Shown here in pieces: positions 24,564 through 38,087 of a stretch of DNA of 64,000 nt. The DNA is from Sphagnum compactum. Its lineage: Eukaryota; Bryophyta; Sphagnopsida; Sphagnales. How positions within the stretch are numbered: position 1 is the stretch's first letter; every line of letters starts with the position of its first letter. The stretch spans positions 22,812,875-22,876,874 of the forward strand of contig OZ234495.1 of the NCBI GenBank assembly GCA_965153455.1, in the 5' to 3' direction. The notes beneath the pieces are model-generated. The model was given only the letters and a program-made list of their open reading frames with translations, was not told where the DNA came from and ran no database searches. The translations under genes and the position numbers were made by a program.

Positions 24564-25860
24564 ATAATGAAAAGAAATATTTATCCATTCTAAAGAGAGG
24601 GTGGTTAGAAAGGACAAACTAAAATGTTCACTCTCAAGTCATGTGTGGAGGTGATATTAAAAGATTATTAGAGGTCACTTCTCATTACATATTAATGAAT
24701 TTAACGAGTTTATCTAATTTAACTATTTAAAAATAACATGAATTTATCAATTTTGATCAAAAGAATTTTGATCAATATTTCATTTCCGATGTTGACTTGA
24801 ATATGCTTTTAAATTTGATTAAAAGGTACTCACTAAAATATTACAAAAACAAATTAAGTTGAATTTTTTTATGTTATATTTTTTAATTAATTAAATATGA
24901 TTAATGTAAATTTATTATATTGTTCCTACTTTTGATTAAATTCATTATTAAATTGAAAATAAAAATATTTATATAAAAATTCAATAATTTATATTTATAT
25001 TTATAATGAAATTTTCATTAGTTTATTTGCAATTTTGATTTTTATACAAAGTTGCAAACCAAAAGTTACCATCATGTTATCACTTTTTAGAGTTATAAAC
25101 AGTATGAAGATTAATCAATATGAAACCTATTAATTAATAAATGAATATAAAGTGTGATTTAGTGGTTTAAAAAATACACCAAGAGTTGTTATTCTTTTCA
25201 TAAGAAACATTTTTAATTTGATGGTCAACTCTCATTGTTGTTTAGTATTTTAAAAAACACAGTTTCATTGGATCATTATCAAAATTATAACATACTTTCA
25301 CATTTGTTCCTTTTGCTCTTTTGTGCATACAAATCTCACATAATATCTACATAATTACGAAAAACCATACAAATATATAACAATTTACGATTTATAAATA
25401 ATAATAATTAAAAAAAAAAGATTGAGTACCATGCATAATAGTGAAATACGTCCATCACAATTGTTTCCACATGCTAAATACAAAAACATTTTTCATTCTC
25501 ACTTTTTGCATTGCCTCTTTTATTAAGAATCTCTTGAACAATGTCAACATATCCACATGGAACTTAATCAGACAACACGGATTCATGTCAATGACACAAC
25601 ATGTTGAAATAATCTTGATATAAATGAATTTCGGTCAAAAGATAAAAATGGTATGATGCAATGTGCAAGATAGTAATGATATGATGTAATGTTGCTCTCC
25701 TCTGCCAGTGATAATTGAATGAATAAAAAAACACGAGGCCTAGACAACACATCTTAAGGTGGCAGAAGAGTCTGCAAAGAAAGAAAATGGCAGACTGTTC
25801 TCGACTGAAACATAGGTTGAAAATGTAATGCCCTTCTCAACCTTTTTCTTTTTTAATTCT
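22831..25860. other. AT-rich intergenic DNA with a TG microsatellite
   Basis: No supportable gene. A (TG)n run lies at about 24537-24563. Around 23600-23680 there is a small GC-richer patch that could be read as a short exon, but nothing supports it. Confidence 0.4.
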
Positions 25861-28800
25861 TGAATTGAATGTTATTGACTGCCACCACAACCCTGCTGCT
25901 CAGAAATCCATCAATAGAAGTTCTTCACTAGTTTCTTGCAACAAGAACGACATTACTCAGAGGAACTCCATTCATTACTTTGGAACCTCTGTGAAGTCCA
26001 AGTATTTATCGTCATGGCTTTCAAAAGGTGGTAGGACAGCAGTGGACTCTCGAATACAAAGACACTGCAATCCAACAGGAAGAACAAGCCAAAAGAAAGG
26101 AAACAATGGAGGGGAGTTGGAGAGGGGTAAAATAAATCTTACTCATGAATCAAAGTATCATCACCCTTCTCACATAGATTCACCACCAACACCCCTGGCT
26201 TGCATTCTGCCACCACTGTTTCCAAGGCCTCTGCTCATCCACATTAATTCCCACAATCTGTTCAAAAAGTTGCTCAAAAAGTAATACATATGAAAGGACA
26301 GCATCTAGAATAATATACAAACATAAGTATTCCAAATTTCTGAATCCTTAGTATTCAAGTCAACTTGAAAAGAAACGATAGAGAATATAAACAAAAAATA
26401 AGGTTATGGATAATTCCAGATCTGACAGCAACCAAATAACAAGCATGAAGAAGAGGAACCCCAACCCTAAGAGAGAAACCAGACCCAAATAAAATAAATC
26501 CACTGTGTATCAGATTAATGTCACCAAACGAGGGCCAAAACAACTTACAATCTATCCCAGGTCTACACACATCAGCTTGAATCACTTTTATGATACAGTT
26601 CCATGCACAAAAATTCCTACATGGCAGTAACATAGTGGAGGTCTTCTTCTCATCTCCCAGAAAATAAGTTACAGAATCTTCACATTACAATCTTTACCAG
26701 AGTACTTTGAAAAGACTGAGGAAGTGTTGGACAGAGACCCCAAAACCCATCGCAGTCTGAGATCTTCTGATGACATTTTGAGATGAGAAATGATCTTCAT
26801 GAGCATTAAGAACTTCTCCATATTAAAATTCAACTCAACCTGAATAAAATTCAGAGATGGCCTGACAATAGAGCTTTCATATGCAACATGTCAGTGACCA
26901 AAGAAAAAAGAAGAAAAGGACCCAACTGTGAAAAAGGAGATCGACTCACAGATGAGCAACCGTCATTCCAACACTATTTTGAAATGAGGTAAATCCCACA
27001 TAAATGTGAACTGATCTTCAATTGCAGTGATTCACTTATAACCTGAATCAAACACAACTGGACAAAAGGATACCTCCTCTGGCTTTGCCCTCATACATCT
27101 TTCCTGGTCTGGTCGCAATCAGGACTCCCAAGATAGATATTTCTCCAACTTCAAAGGTACTGCTGCTTCTGTTTCTGGTCATTGCACATGTCTGCAGAAT
27201 GTGAACCACATATTACTCTGCTCGTGAAAACTTCTGAGTACAACATCAGGGCTGGTTTGCACTCATTTTTGCAGTCTCCCACATCTCCACAGAGATTTGT
27301 TTTCTTCAAATTTAGCCTTCCTAATCACAAGGCAGAAACCCTATCTTTAGAAGTTGTGACAGAGAAGACATGATATCCTTTGATTGCCAACTTGGGCATG
27401 TAGGTCAAATTATTCCAGGAAATCACTTTGTCCTAAATCAGCCATTGTTTGAGGCTCATCTGGACATTGAAAAGTTACGAAACATGTATAATGGGTATAT
27501 CAACAAGTAAACATATAACAGCATGTTGAAATGGTGAGACTTGACACTTAGTAATTCACAAGGAATCCATGGCCTATTATGGTGGTGGCCTAGAGCCGTA
27601 AACCAGGTTCTCAACTCCAGCAGTTGCACTGCAGAAGTCAGAAAAGCAATCAGAAGCTCAGACAGACACATGCAGCAAGAGGGATGACACCACAAAAAGT
27701 TTTTGAAAGCTTTAAAGCTCTGACAACATATTTTCTTCAATGCCATTGTCATCCATAGAATAGGTCTACACACAAGAGTCCTCTTCTTTATCTTCCAGAT
27801 TTTATTAAGTAGTTACAATGGAAATTTTTCTTACTTTCTATGGGGTCCACAATTACCTTAATTCATAATGATGTTTATCAGAAAAACAATGGAGACAAAT
27901 CACTAAAAACCTGATTTCCAGTACAGAAAAGTTGTACAAGTGGGTCCTCAAACCTTAAGTCATGTGCTCAACCTGCAAATCATGGATCAGAGAAACTCCA
28001 TTCATTACTTTGGAACCTCTGCAGAATCAAAGTGAGCCCATGTTGTTTGCAGGACAGAGCAGTGGAGCAGCTTGATTGTGGCACCACATCATTCTCACAT
28101 CATCCACTTGATCAAAGGCTTTTCTGGAATACAAAGCATTCCATCAGAAATAAGAATTTTTCAATTGCAGGCAAGCAAGCACCACATCAGTTGCAAAATT
28201 GAAGGTTCTACAGAAACAGTAAGCACTCACATGCGTATTCACATTGAGTAAGCTGCAACCAGGGCTGTTGATTGTGGCAGCTGATTTTGCAATCTTTTCC
28301 CTACTTTCTTCAGAACTCCTTCCAAGTCCTGCAAATGGTCCATGGCTACAAACATAAACTTACACAAATCATTTCCCCCAAAACCAGCTTCTGACCATTC
28401 ATTCCCTCAGTATTTTCTTTCCAAACCACTTAGGCTGGCACAAGGTGTGTGAGAAAGAAATAGGAGAGGAAAAAAAACCATCCAAAATGATCTGAGGAAG
28501 GGAAGGTGCCGCAGCTTCTTTGGATGGAGATTCCCATTTGCTTTTGATGCTGTCCTCAACTCTATGGCTGCACGGGCTCTCCTTGGGTCAAGACCTTTGC
28601 CTCTCCTCCATACCATTAACCTGGCTCCACATGGAATTGTCTTGATGACCATATATAACTGTCAAGTTGACAACCACTGTTGGACCCTAATCCTGTTCCA
28701 CCTAAACCAGTTCTGATGATCATCATCACTGGAATTAGGAGAAAACTGCATAGATTTCCAAATAGGTGTGTTTCTTGAAGGGGTATTGTGAACCAGACTT

Positions 28801-29080
28801 GTTGGGGGTGATGACTGTTCACCTTTTTTGAGATAGTTGGATCACGAAATGTTTTTCCATAACCTCCACTTGAACATCAAGCAGCAAGAACTCATCAACC
28901 TGTGTTTCAAGCAGACAAGCATTTTCAGCCTTATTTTGCAAACCTTGCACATCTTTGGATTCTCAAGCAACTCAATGCAATGTCAATGGAAATTGCACAT
29001 GGAAGAAATATACCAGAGCTGAAAAGAAGGAAGAGGTTTCAAGGCATCACCAAGGACAATGAGCCCAAGGACTCTTAGAC
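25861..29080. other. Non-coding-looking region of intermediate composition
   Basis: Several frames of 80-140 codons occur but none shows a recognisable domain, and both strands look alike. A diverged duplication links about 25957-26045 and 27986-28065; both share AACTCCATTCATTACTTTGG followed by GGACAG..GCAGTGGA. The region might be transcribed, but the sequence alone does not show a gene. Confidence 0.4.
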
Positions 29081-29098
29081 TTCACGTAATTGTTATGC

Positions 29099-30478
29099 AT
29101 GGATTCTCAACCTACCCTTCAGGAATTTGATGTGCAAGACTTGACCAAGCAGCTCCTGATGAAGAATCATGAGGGTTGTCTTGCCGAGGTTGGCTTTGAG
29201 ATGGGGAAAGAGATTGTTGAGCACGTAATGAAAGAGCTGACAACAAAGCAAAGTTGTTTAGACCAAAATACACAGCATAAATCTGCAATGAAGCAACCAA
29301 ACAATCAACAACAATTACTCCAAAACCTCTGCAGTGTCCGGCAAGCAACCATTTGTTCCAATGACCTTAAGTACGAGATCCACGAGGTGAAGAGACGGAT
29401 TTTGCAAAGAATCTCAGGAGGAGGAGAAGAAAAAGAAGCAGAGTTTGGTCGTGAAGTAAGGAAGACGATGTCGGTTTCTTTTAGGAAGGAGTTAGAGTGC
29501 AAACAAAATCTCTGCAAAATGACAAAAAAATCTTTTGAGGAGCCTGCCACCACATACAAGCAAAATCTTCACAAAATGTCAGACAACATTTTTGAGGAGC
29601 AGCCTGCCACTTGCGAGAAAAATCTTCGAATCCGCGAACTTCAATTAGAGATCCAAGACCTCAAAAGACGGCTTGCAAGGAATAGTGAACAGGAAGCGGA
29701 AGTTGAGGTTCAGTACGAGATGGAAAAAGAGATTCTGGAACACGCTGTGAAGGAACTAACACGCAAACTTGCTGACAAAACTTCTGAAGCTGAATCTTAC
29801 GCAACGGCTCTGCGAGCAACAATACAAAAGCTTGACGGCTTGGCCGATCAGTCGCAAGAAAGACTGGACAGCGCCTTTGACATAGCAAGATCGTTGCGAA
29901 CTCACCTTCAAGACCGAAAGATGAGAATAGACAAGCTCGAAAGAGAATCTTGTTTGCGCGAGACGGAATCGAGAGAAGCGCGACGGAAATCGGCAATGGC
30001 GCAAAGCAATTTGTCCAAAACTCTCGATGCTCGAGAACTGCGCATAATACAGCTTGAAGATAACGTTTATGACAAAGACAAGGAGCTTTTGGAGAATACA
30101 AAACGCCTAGAAGATCTTCGTGCAAGGATGAACGAAAGAGAGAAAAACTTCGAAAAACTGGAGAGCGAAATGGACCTTCTGTGCACGGCTTTGTCGTCCT
30201 CCTCCGCCGCAGGCAACACGGAAGAAGAAGGATCCATAACCAAGAAGCCATCATATGTACAAGAAGGCTCTTCTTCCAAACCAAATCTTGTGTATACATT
30301 ATCGTCCGCTGCACAACAAAATTCTCCGGGATCAAAAGCCAAGCTCAAAAAATTCTCGCCCCCTCTTCTTCCGTTCGCAACTTCCTTGCTGCACGCATAT
30401 GAGCAAGCGAGGAAAGCTCTTCTGCAAACGCGAACTCCAGAGCTTGATTCTTGCAGGGAGGGAAGCCAGAGTCGTTAA
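29099..30478 (+). CDS. Coiled-coil protein of unknown function, 459 residues, single exon
   Basis: The start is the ATG at 29099 (MDSQPT). The frame is uninterrupted to a TAA at 30476-30478. Most of the protein is charged and helical with heptad-like spacing, strongest around residues 180-370; the last 90 residues are Ser/Lys/Pro-rich and probably disordered. There is internal duplication. EMGKEIVEHVMKELTTK near residue 37 resembles EMEKEILEHAVKELTRK near residue 205. About 20-residue units with the pattern KQNLxKMxxxxFEE occur about three times around residues 135-180. No enzymatic motif, transmembrane segment or targeting signal is obvious. A cytoskeletal or scaffold role would be a guess. 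It could also be one exon of a longer gene. Confidence 0.7.
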   Translation: MDSQPTLQEFDVQDLTKQLLMKNHEGCLAEVGFEMGKEIVEHVMKELTTKQSCLDQNTQHKSAMKQPNNQQQLLQNLCSVRQATICSNDLKYEIHEVKRRILQRISGGGEEKEAEFGREVRKTMSVSFRKELECKQNLCKMTKKSFEEPATTYKQNLHKMSDNIFEEQPATCEKNLRIRELQLEIQDLKRRLARNSEQEAEVEVQYEMEKEILEHAVKELTRKLADKTSEAESYATALRATIQKLDGLADQSQERLDSAFDIARSLRTHLQDRKMRIDKLERESCLRETESREARRKSAMAQSNLSKTLDARELRIIQLEDNVYDKDKELLENTKRLEDLRARMNEREKNFEKLESEMDLLCTALSSSSAAGNTEEEGSITKKPSYVQEGSSSKPNLVYTLSSAAQQNSPGSKAKLKKFSPPLLPFATSLLHAYEQARKALLQTRTPELDSCREGSQSR

Positions 30479-30629
30479 CCCAAAGTATTGACTTTAAAGT
30501 CGTTAACTTTAGACAAAGTATTGAAGGATACAAGCAACTAGAGAGATGGCTATGGCTATGCAATTCATCTGTACACAAAATAACTTCAACCTACACACAT
30601 GCTATTGAAGATCTATGCTCCGAAACAAT

Positions 30630-31280
30630 AGTTGATAATTGTACTCCTATAAAGAGCACAAGTTTATATTCCTTGAGTCGAAGAGACCTTGATTTCTCTC
30701 AAGAAGAGGATTGCACATCTTGCCAACTAGCCAAAAGTTTGTTAGCAAGAATGTTCGATCATGTAGGCTATTTTATGATCATCGTAAGTCTTTTTAGACT
30801 TGCAAGATGATCATCTACACATGCTTGCTGCTCACATTGTTGTTGATTTGCCCAAGATACATATTAAATGTTTGACGTCAACCACTAAACATCTATCACT
30901 CAAAGCCATTTTGTAAAAGCAGATGGACCAACAACTTGATAACATCGTCAACTAGTTGATAATTGTACTCCTATAAAGAGCACAAGTTTATATTCCTTGA
31001 GTCGAAGAGAGCTTGATTTTCTCTCAAGAAAAGGATTGCACATCTTGCCAACTAGCCAAAAGTTAGTTAGCAAGAATGTTCGATCATGTAGGCTATTTTA
31101 TGATCGTTGTAAGTCTTTTTAGACTTGCAAGATGATCTCATCTACACATGCTTGCTGCTCACATTGTTGTTGATTTGCCCAAGATACATATTAAACGTTT
31201 GACCTCAACCACTAAACATCTGTCACTCAAAGCCATTTTGTAAAAGCAGATGGACCAACAACTTGATAACATCTTTAACT
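30630..31280. repeat. Direct tandem duplication, 324-bp unit, 2 copies
   Basis: Unit 1 starts at 30630 and unit 2 at 30954, each with AGTTGATAATTGTACTCCTA. They match closely through TCGAAGAGA, CAAGAATGTTCGATCATG and AACAACTTGATAACATC, with only scattered substitutions and small indels. It lies just 3' of the coiled-coil gene. The high identity suggests a fairly recent event. Neither copy codes for anything recognisable. Confidence 0.85.
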
Positions 31281-33230
31281 AATGTTGTACTATAATCAAG
31301 AACCTCAAGATCCTAATATTATAATTGGTAGTACAACCTAGAATCTTAACATGTTTGCATATGAGTCTTCTCATTGCCCCAATCGCATAGCCAAAATTTC
31401 ACAATGTCACAATATTCTCAATACCCAAGAAGCAAATTGCAGAATGTTTGCTTCTAAAAGTTAAAGGATCCACATACCATAAATGAGCAACAAAACGAGG
31501 ATAGATGATCGGTGCCCACCATTTTTAACATTTCTCTTTGACATTGATAAAAACTTAGATCCCTTTCTAAATGTCATGGTATGTAGTTATTGTCATGAAT
31601 GTTAATGTCATGGAGTTCATTCATTTGAATGTTCATTCATGATTTGTAATAAACTTGTATCTAACTTTTAGTTTAATTTCAATTCGTTTTTAATTAATTT
31701 TCACTTGACTTATAGTTTAATATTAATTAAGTTTTGATTTAGTTCTAGTTAACTTTAGTTAAGTTCGAATTAACTCCTAATTAATTTCTAGTTGATTCTT
31801 AGTTAAATCTCAGTTATGTTTCAATTGAATTTCAATTAACTCGTAATTGATTCTTAGTTAAAAAGGTTCTCAAGAAGTTTCTTTACTCATTGCACAAATA
31901 AAAACCTCTTTAAAAGCTTCCTTGAGCTAGGTCCCCAAAGGGGTATAAATAAAATAGGACCCCTTATTTTCTTTAGTTGTTCAACACTAGTCTAAAGCAC
32001 GATCTTACACCATAACCTTGTCATGTTTTTTTCATATTCATGTTTGCATATGTTAACATAATAAAGATTTGTTTTCACATTTATCTTGCACATTTTGTGT
32101 TATTATATGTAGTTCTTGTGTTTTTGTTTTTTAATCACAAATCTTGTTTCGTTTTTAATTCGAAAATTAGACTTCGACTTTTGCTTTAACCTTTGTTCTT
32201 GTGATTCTTTGTGTCCTTGATAATTATGACCAATGATTTACCAACTTCACCAAATATTGAGACTACCAACTAGCAACACTAAATTCCATACCTCAAATGT
32301 TTTTTGCAAGTTTGTGACAATTCAAGATGTAAAAAATAAGGCATTGGGTGATGTTTATCCCAAAAAGACATTGTACATTGACCTAACAATCTACTACTAC
32401 TTAGGATTACATCCAACCATATATGAAAATTTACATCCATGTGAAAATTATGTTCAACAACCACTTGTCATTTTCACATTGGTTAAAGAACAAGCCAAAA
32501 TTTTATCCCCAAATTTTACACAAATGTGTAATCTTTCCCCTATGGGTAAAGCCAATAAAATTATAATAATTTGAAAATATTTTGGTTTTGGATATGCATA
32601 ACATTTGTTTCTTAACTTGTTTTGTTAGTTTGTTAGTTGGTATTAAAACATTCAAAATGAATATAACAAGACAACAAGCAATGTTGAAAACATTTTTTCA
32701 CAACTATAGTAGTGCAAATGTTTTTAATATGTTAAAAAAGAACTTCCAATTGAAGTCAAAGCAATTGAAGATGGATTTCTTGATCCATGTTTCCCACTCA
32801 AATTTTTTAAATGTTTTAAAAAAGTGATATGGTGAACTAGTTGGCAACAATGATAAATTCAAAAGTCCATGTGAAATGGTGAAGATTTCACAATTATGAC
32901 CAATTCCACCAACACTAAATATTACGAGTTGGGTCATCAATGATGCAATGGAGGTTTACTACTTAAATTGTTGGTGGGTTGGTATCCATTTGATGGTTAG
33001 TCCTTGGTTTTTACAATAACCAATATTTTTTGGTTCCATGTTTAAGGAATATTTTCGAAAACTAGAATATGTTAGTTACGGGTTATCCATTTTTTTCTAA
33101 ACCAATGGTTTGGGTCCAACAAGCCCAACTTTTATAAGAAATTTTGATTTTTGGTTTAAGTCAAAGCCAATTTAGGCTTATTATTGGGGATGGTTCCAAA
33201 GTTGATTTATAAATGGTTTTGGTTTTTTGG
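31281..33230. other. AT-rich intergenic DNA
   Basis: About 31650-31870 is built from AGTTAATTTCTAGTTGATTC-like words, a degenerate simple-sequence expansion. The rest shows no gene I can support. Confidence 0.4.
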
Positions 33231-33350
33231 GATTTTGGTGTTCCCAAAATGTTCCCAAAAGGTTTCCAAAATATTCTCACAATGTTCCCATCAAATTCCC
33301 TCAACTTCCCAAGGGGTTTTTTAAGTTTCCAAAATGTTCCTTAAGATGTC
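33231..33350. repeat. TTCCCAAAATG-type degenerate tandem repeat
   Basis: TTCCCAAAATGTTCCCAAAA and close variants repeat about ten times. Related GGGAACA words occur at about 51350-51430 in the opposite orientation. Confidence 0.55.
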
Positions 33351-34440
33351 CCAAACACAAGAATAGGGAACAATGTATAAGGAACAAACCATATAAAACA
33401 TCACAACATATTTGTGTAAAGTTCATTTTAGTGCTACCCTTGGAGATGCTCTTCTATATTAAACTTAAAGCTAAGACCTAGGACCTCAAAAAATAGAAAC
33501 TCTAAACCTTATTTAAACATAGGGCTTTATACTCTATTTAACCCTACGACCCATACCTAAAACATATATGTTTTTGACTCATAAAGTCATGTCCTTGGTC
33601 ATGTTCAAATTTATGTAAACCCACAATGTCTAAGTCTGGATGTAGACCCATTAGTTAGTTCTAGGTCCATGTAGACTTTTTAGGTTAGTTTTTAGACCCA
33701 AATTCATGTCTAGACCTAGATCCAACCAAAAACCCAAAATTGGCCAACACTAATTGGTATCATTAAAAGTTATCATGCTCATGAAAAAAATATTTTGTGT
33801 GCCTTGTAGGAAGTGTTGAGGATTTGGATATTGATGCATTTAACATTCATAACTAGAATCATACATATCAAGATTAGGTCAAACTCGCATACCACTCAAT
33901 ATTTGTTCAAAGCTGGTGGGGTGCTGCTTCACTGTGGCAGTACTTATTTTTATTTAACTATCATTTTGATTTTTTAATATTAAATCTCAGTATGAAATGC
34001 TAAAACTCAGCATTTAATGCACAAGGTTCGAGAATAATTATGGTAATTGTACAAGTATGAACAATGAATACTAGTGGGTAACCCATGGCTACGCCACTCC
34101 AGCCACCCCGAACGCTTTGTGCTTTCATGTTTGGATTTGTAGCCAGGTTTGGTTAAATCTTCCTTCAGATAATTGCCCACTTTTTCCACATCTTCCTACA
34201 GATGATGGCCATTTTGGCTATAAACAAAAACAATTCGCAAAAAAAAAACCCACTGGTGCTATTATTACCATATGGTTGAAGAATGGGTACCTTTAAAATA
34301 CACTTATTATTACATTTTCTTTCAAGGAGAGGTTTACAAAATTTAAAATAATAATAATACAATTAATATGATTATTTTTGGGTGCACAAATAGACAAATC
34401 CATTTCAGAAATGGAGAAATCCATAATTTTGACTCTTACC
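33351..34440. other. Intergenic DNA
   Basis: No gene recognised. A 28-bp patch at about 34080-34108 (CCATGGCTACGCCACTCCAG core) recurs at about 34768-34793. The stretch at 34130-34225 belongs to the TAGCCAAATTTGGCTAAATC repeat family described at 53.7 kb. Confidence 0.4.
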
Positions 34441-34444
34441 CAAA

Positions 34445-34715
34445 ATTGGATCTGGACTTCAAACCCCAATCGTTGGATTCGAAGAACCTGGATTGAGACC
34501 TGGTTTGGGAACCTCAAGCTGCATGTGGATCGAGACCTGGACCTGGACCTGGACTTGAAACCCCAATCTTTGGCTTCGAAGAACCTAGATTGAGACCTGG
34601 TTTGGGAACTTCAAGCTGCAACCGTGGATCTGGACTTCAAACCCTAAATCTAGGGTTTGAAGAAGAAGAAGAAGAAGAAGGTTGGGACCTGGTTAGGGAA
34701 CCTCAAGCTACACAC
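34445..34715. repeat. Tandem repeat, about 100-bp period, 3 copies
   Basis: Units contain GGATTCGAAGAACCTGGATT, GAGACCTGGTTTGGGAACC and TCAAGCTGCA. A GAA-trinucleotide run (about 34660-34680) interrupts the third copy. No recognisable gene. Confidence 0.65.
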
Positions 34716-34849
34716 AGACACACACACACACACACACCACGTTTGTTTAAATACGAGTGTTGTGACCCGTGGCTACGCCACTCCAGCCACCCGTGGCACC
34801 TCGCCCGGCCCCCCGCAGCGGCTGCCCTGGCCGCTGTTTTTTTTGGCCT

Positions 34850-34965
34850 CTCTGAGGACCTCGTTTCAGGACCCTAACGACGGGTTTTCTCTCTGAGGAC
34901 CTCGTTTCAAGTCCCCAACGACGGGTTTTCTTTCTGGGAACCTCGTTTCAGGTCCGTTTCGAGGT
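34850..34965. repeat. Tandem repeat, about 45-bp period, 3 copies
   Basis: GAGGACCTCGTTTCAGG and AACGACGGGTTTTCT alternate three times. The ACCTCG word continues irregularly to about 35170. Confidence 0.65.
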
Positions 34966-35605
34966 CTAGACCGGGTACTGAGAATCTTAATTCAGGTCCT
35001 TTATCAAGGATTTTGGCCACCTCGGTTCAGGTCCTCGAAGGTTTTGAGAACCTCGCTCATTTCAGGACCTCGTCTTGTTTTTCTTCTTCTTCTTAGGGAT
35101 GTGGTTTAGGGGTTTAAGACAGACAGACGGACAGACGGGATCTGGGTTTCAGGACCTCGACAAACGGACAGATGGGATTTGAGTTTCAGGACCTCGATAG
35201 ACAGACAAACAAACAGACACACACCGGCGGTTCTCTCGATTCCGCCCGGCCCCTCGCAACGGACGCCAGTAGGTCCAGTGGGCGGGTGTCTGCCCTGGCT
35301 GCCCTGCCCTGCCCTGCCCTGCCCCTGCCCTGCCCTGTTTTTGTCACCACAGACAGACACCACCATGTTTGCTTTAATATTATCTACTATAGTAAAGGAA
35401 CAATGAAGCCTCCCCTGAAGCCATGTGAATGAAGCTTCCCCTTAATATGTCCAGATTTGCATGCATGTGATTAGAATCAGTAAAAACCTTTGTGGAACTG
35501 GCAGTGACGAAACTTCCAAGGGGATCGTTGGTGTTTCCAGGGGTGGCCAAGCCATGGAACACGAAGTTGCTTGCCTTCTGACGGATGGATGACGGACGGA
35601 CGGAT

Positions 35606-35700
35606 GGAAAGCTTCATTTCATCCCGACAGAAAGCTTCATTTCATCCCGACGGAAAGCTTCATTTCAACCCAACGGAAAGCTTCATTTCATCCCGAGATG
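35606..35700. repeat. 23-bp tandem repeat, 4 copies
   Basis: GAAAGCTTCATTTCATCCCG repeats four times with one or two changes. It is embedded in GGACGGATGGATGAC simple repeats (35580-35850). Confidence 0.8.
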
Positions 35701-35859
35701 GATGACGGACGGATGGATGACGGGATGACAGGACAGGATGGATGACGGATGACAGGATGGATGAAAGACTTATGTGTCGCCGATCCATCCCATCATCCGT
35801 CCCGTCATCCAATTGGACAGACATTTCATCCATCCCGTCATCCGTCTATTAAAGCCGGA

Positions 35860-36348
35860 CGCCCCCTCATGCCTGGCCCCAGGGGGGGCACCCCCAAGAT
35901 TTACTGTACAGAGGACGTGGTCTTTTTCTTTTCATTTTCTTTTTCATTCTCTGTTTTCGGTGTTTTTTTTTTGTTTATAATAATAATAATAATAAAATAG
36001 AAAAATGAAAAATAATCTTATATATATATAAAGTTTTAATTTTTTTATTCATCCATCCCATCAGTCGTCTATTTAAACCGGACGAGGATGGATGTCTATT
36101 TAAGCCGGATGGGGTGGGTTAGGACCGGCAAAGACCCAGCAGTTTTAGGTGCATGTTTGATTTATTTTAAACACACACCTGTGCATTAGGCACGGGGCAC
36201 AAACTTGCCCGGCCCTAGGGGGGGCACCCCCGAGATTTACTGTACAGAGGACGGGGTGTTTTTCTTTTCATTTTCTTTTTCGTTCTCTGTTTTCGGTGTT
36301 TCTTTTTGTTTATAATAATAATTAATTAAAAAAAATGAAAAATTATCT

Positions 36349-36379
<31 letters not shown>

Positions 36380-37063
36380 CGTCAAATACACACACCTGTG
36401 CATTATGCACGGGCTTCCCCTAAATCCGTCCGGATCGGACGGACATTTCCTCCATCCGTCCGGAGCGGACGGACATTTCCTCCATCCGTCCGACCCGTCC
36501 ATCCATCCGTCCCGTCGTACAGGGAAGATGGCATCATACAGGGAAGAAAACCCTGGCAGAAATAAATAACCCCCCCCCCCGCCCCCTCATGCCCAGACCC
36601 AGGGGGGGCACCCCCAAGATTTACTGTACAGAGGACCTGGTCTTTTTCTTTTCATTTTCTTTTTCGTTCTCTGTTTTCGGTGTTTTTTTTTTGGTTTATA
36701 ATAATAATATTAAAATAGAAAAATGAAAAATAATCTTATATATAAGTTTTAATTTTTTAATTCATCCATCCTATCAGCCGTCTATTTAAGCCGGACGGGG
36801 ATGGATGTCTATTTAAGCCGGATGGGGTGGGTTAGGACCGGCAAAGACTCAGCAGTTTTAGGTGCATGTTTGATTTATTTTAAACACACACCTGTGCATT
36901 AGGCACGGGGCACAAACTTGCCCGGCCCCAGGGGGGGCACCCTCGAGATTTACTATACAAAGGACGGGGTGTTTTTCTTTTCATTTTCTTTTTTGTTCTC
37001 TGTTTTCGGTGTTTTTTTTTTGGTTTATAATAATAATAATAAAATAGAAAAATAAAAAATAAT

Positions 37064-37103
<40 letters not shown>

Positions 37104-38044
37104 TTTAATTTTTTAATTCATCCATCCCATCAGCCGTCTATTTAAGCTGGACGGGGATGGATGTCTATTTAAGCCGGATGGGGTGGGTTAGGACCGGCAA
37201 AGACCCAGCAGTTTTAGGTGCATGTTTGATTTATTTTAAACACACACTTGTGCATTAGGCACGGGGCACAAACTTGCCCGGCCCCAGGGGGGGCACCCCT
37301 GAGATTTACTGTACAGAGGACGTGGTCTTTTTCTTTTCATTTTCTTTTTCGTTCTCTGTTTTCGGTGTTTTTTTTTGGTTTATAATAATAATATTAAAAT
37401 AGAAAAATGAAAAATAATCTTATATATAAGTTTTAATTTTTTAATTCATCCATCCCATCAGCCGTCTATTTAAGCCGGACGGGGATGGATGTCTATTTAA
37501 ACCAGATGGGGTGGGTTAGGACCGGCAAAAACCCAGCAGTTTTAGGTGCATGTTTGATTTATTTTAAACACACACCTGTGCATTAGGCACGGGGCACAAA
37601 CTTGCCCGGTCCAAGGGGGGGCACCCCCGAGATTTACTGTACAGAGGACGGGGTGTTTTTCTTTTCATTTTCATTTTCGTTCTCTGTTTTTGGTGTTTTT
37701 TTTTTGGTTTATAATAATAATATTAAAATAGAAAAATGAAAAATAATCTTATATATAAGTTTTAATTTTTTAATTCATCCATCCCATCAGCCGCCTATTT
37801 AAGCCGAACGGGGATGGATGTCTATTTAAGCCGAATGGGGTGGGTTAGGACCGGCAAAGACTCAGCAGTTTTAGGTGCATGTTTGATTTATTTTAAACAC
37901 ACACCTGTGCATTAGGCACGGGGCACAAACTTGCCCGGCCCCAGGGGGGGCACCCTCGAGATTTATCGTACAGAGGACGGGGTGTTTTTGTTTTCTTTTT
38001 CTTTTTGTTTATAATGATAATGATAAAATAGAAAAATGAAGAAT

Positions 38045-38087
<43 letters not shown>

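Noticed and set aside
25865-26284. A 139-codon open frame on the plus strand as a gene
   Set aside because: Composition is irregular, no domain is visible, it opens with a non-ATG-like context and lies in a region where both strands show similar frames. Half of it is covered by a dispersed duplication.
28407-28652. An 81-codon minus-strand frame as an exon
   Set aside because: No family resemblance and no convincing splice partners on either side.
33435-33455. MITE right end CTTGGAGATGCTCTTC
   Set aside because: No matching left end was found upstream, so it is left unannotated as an element.
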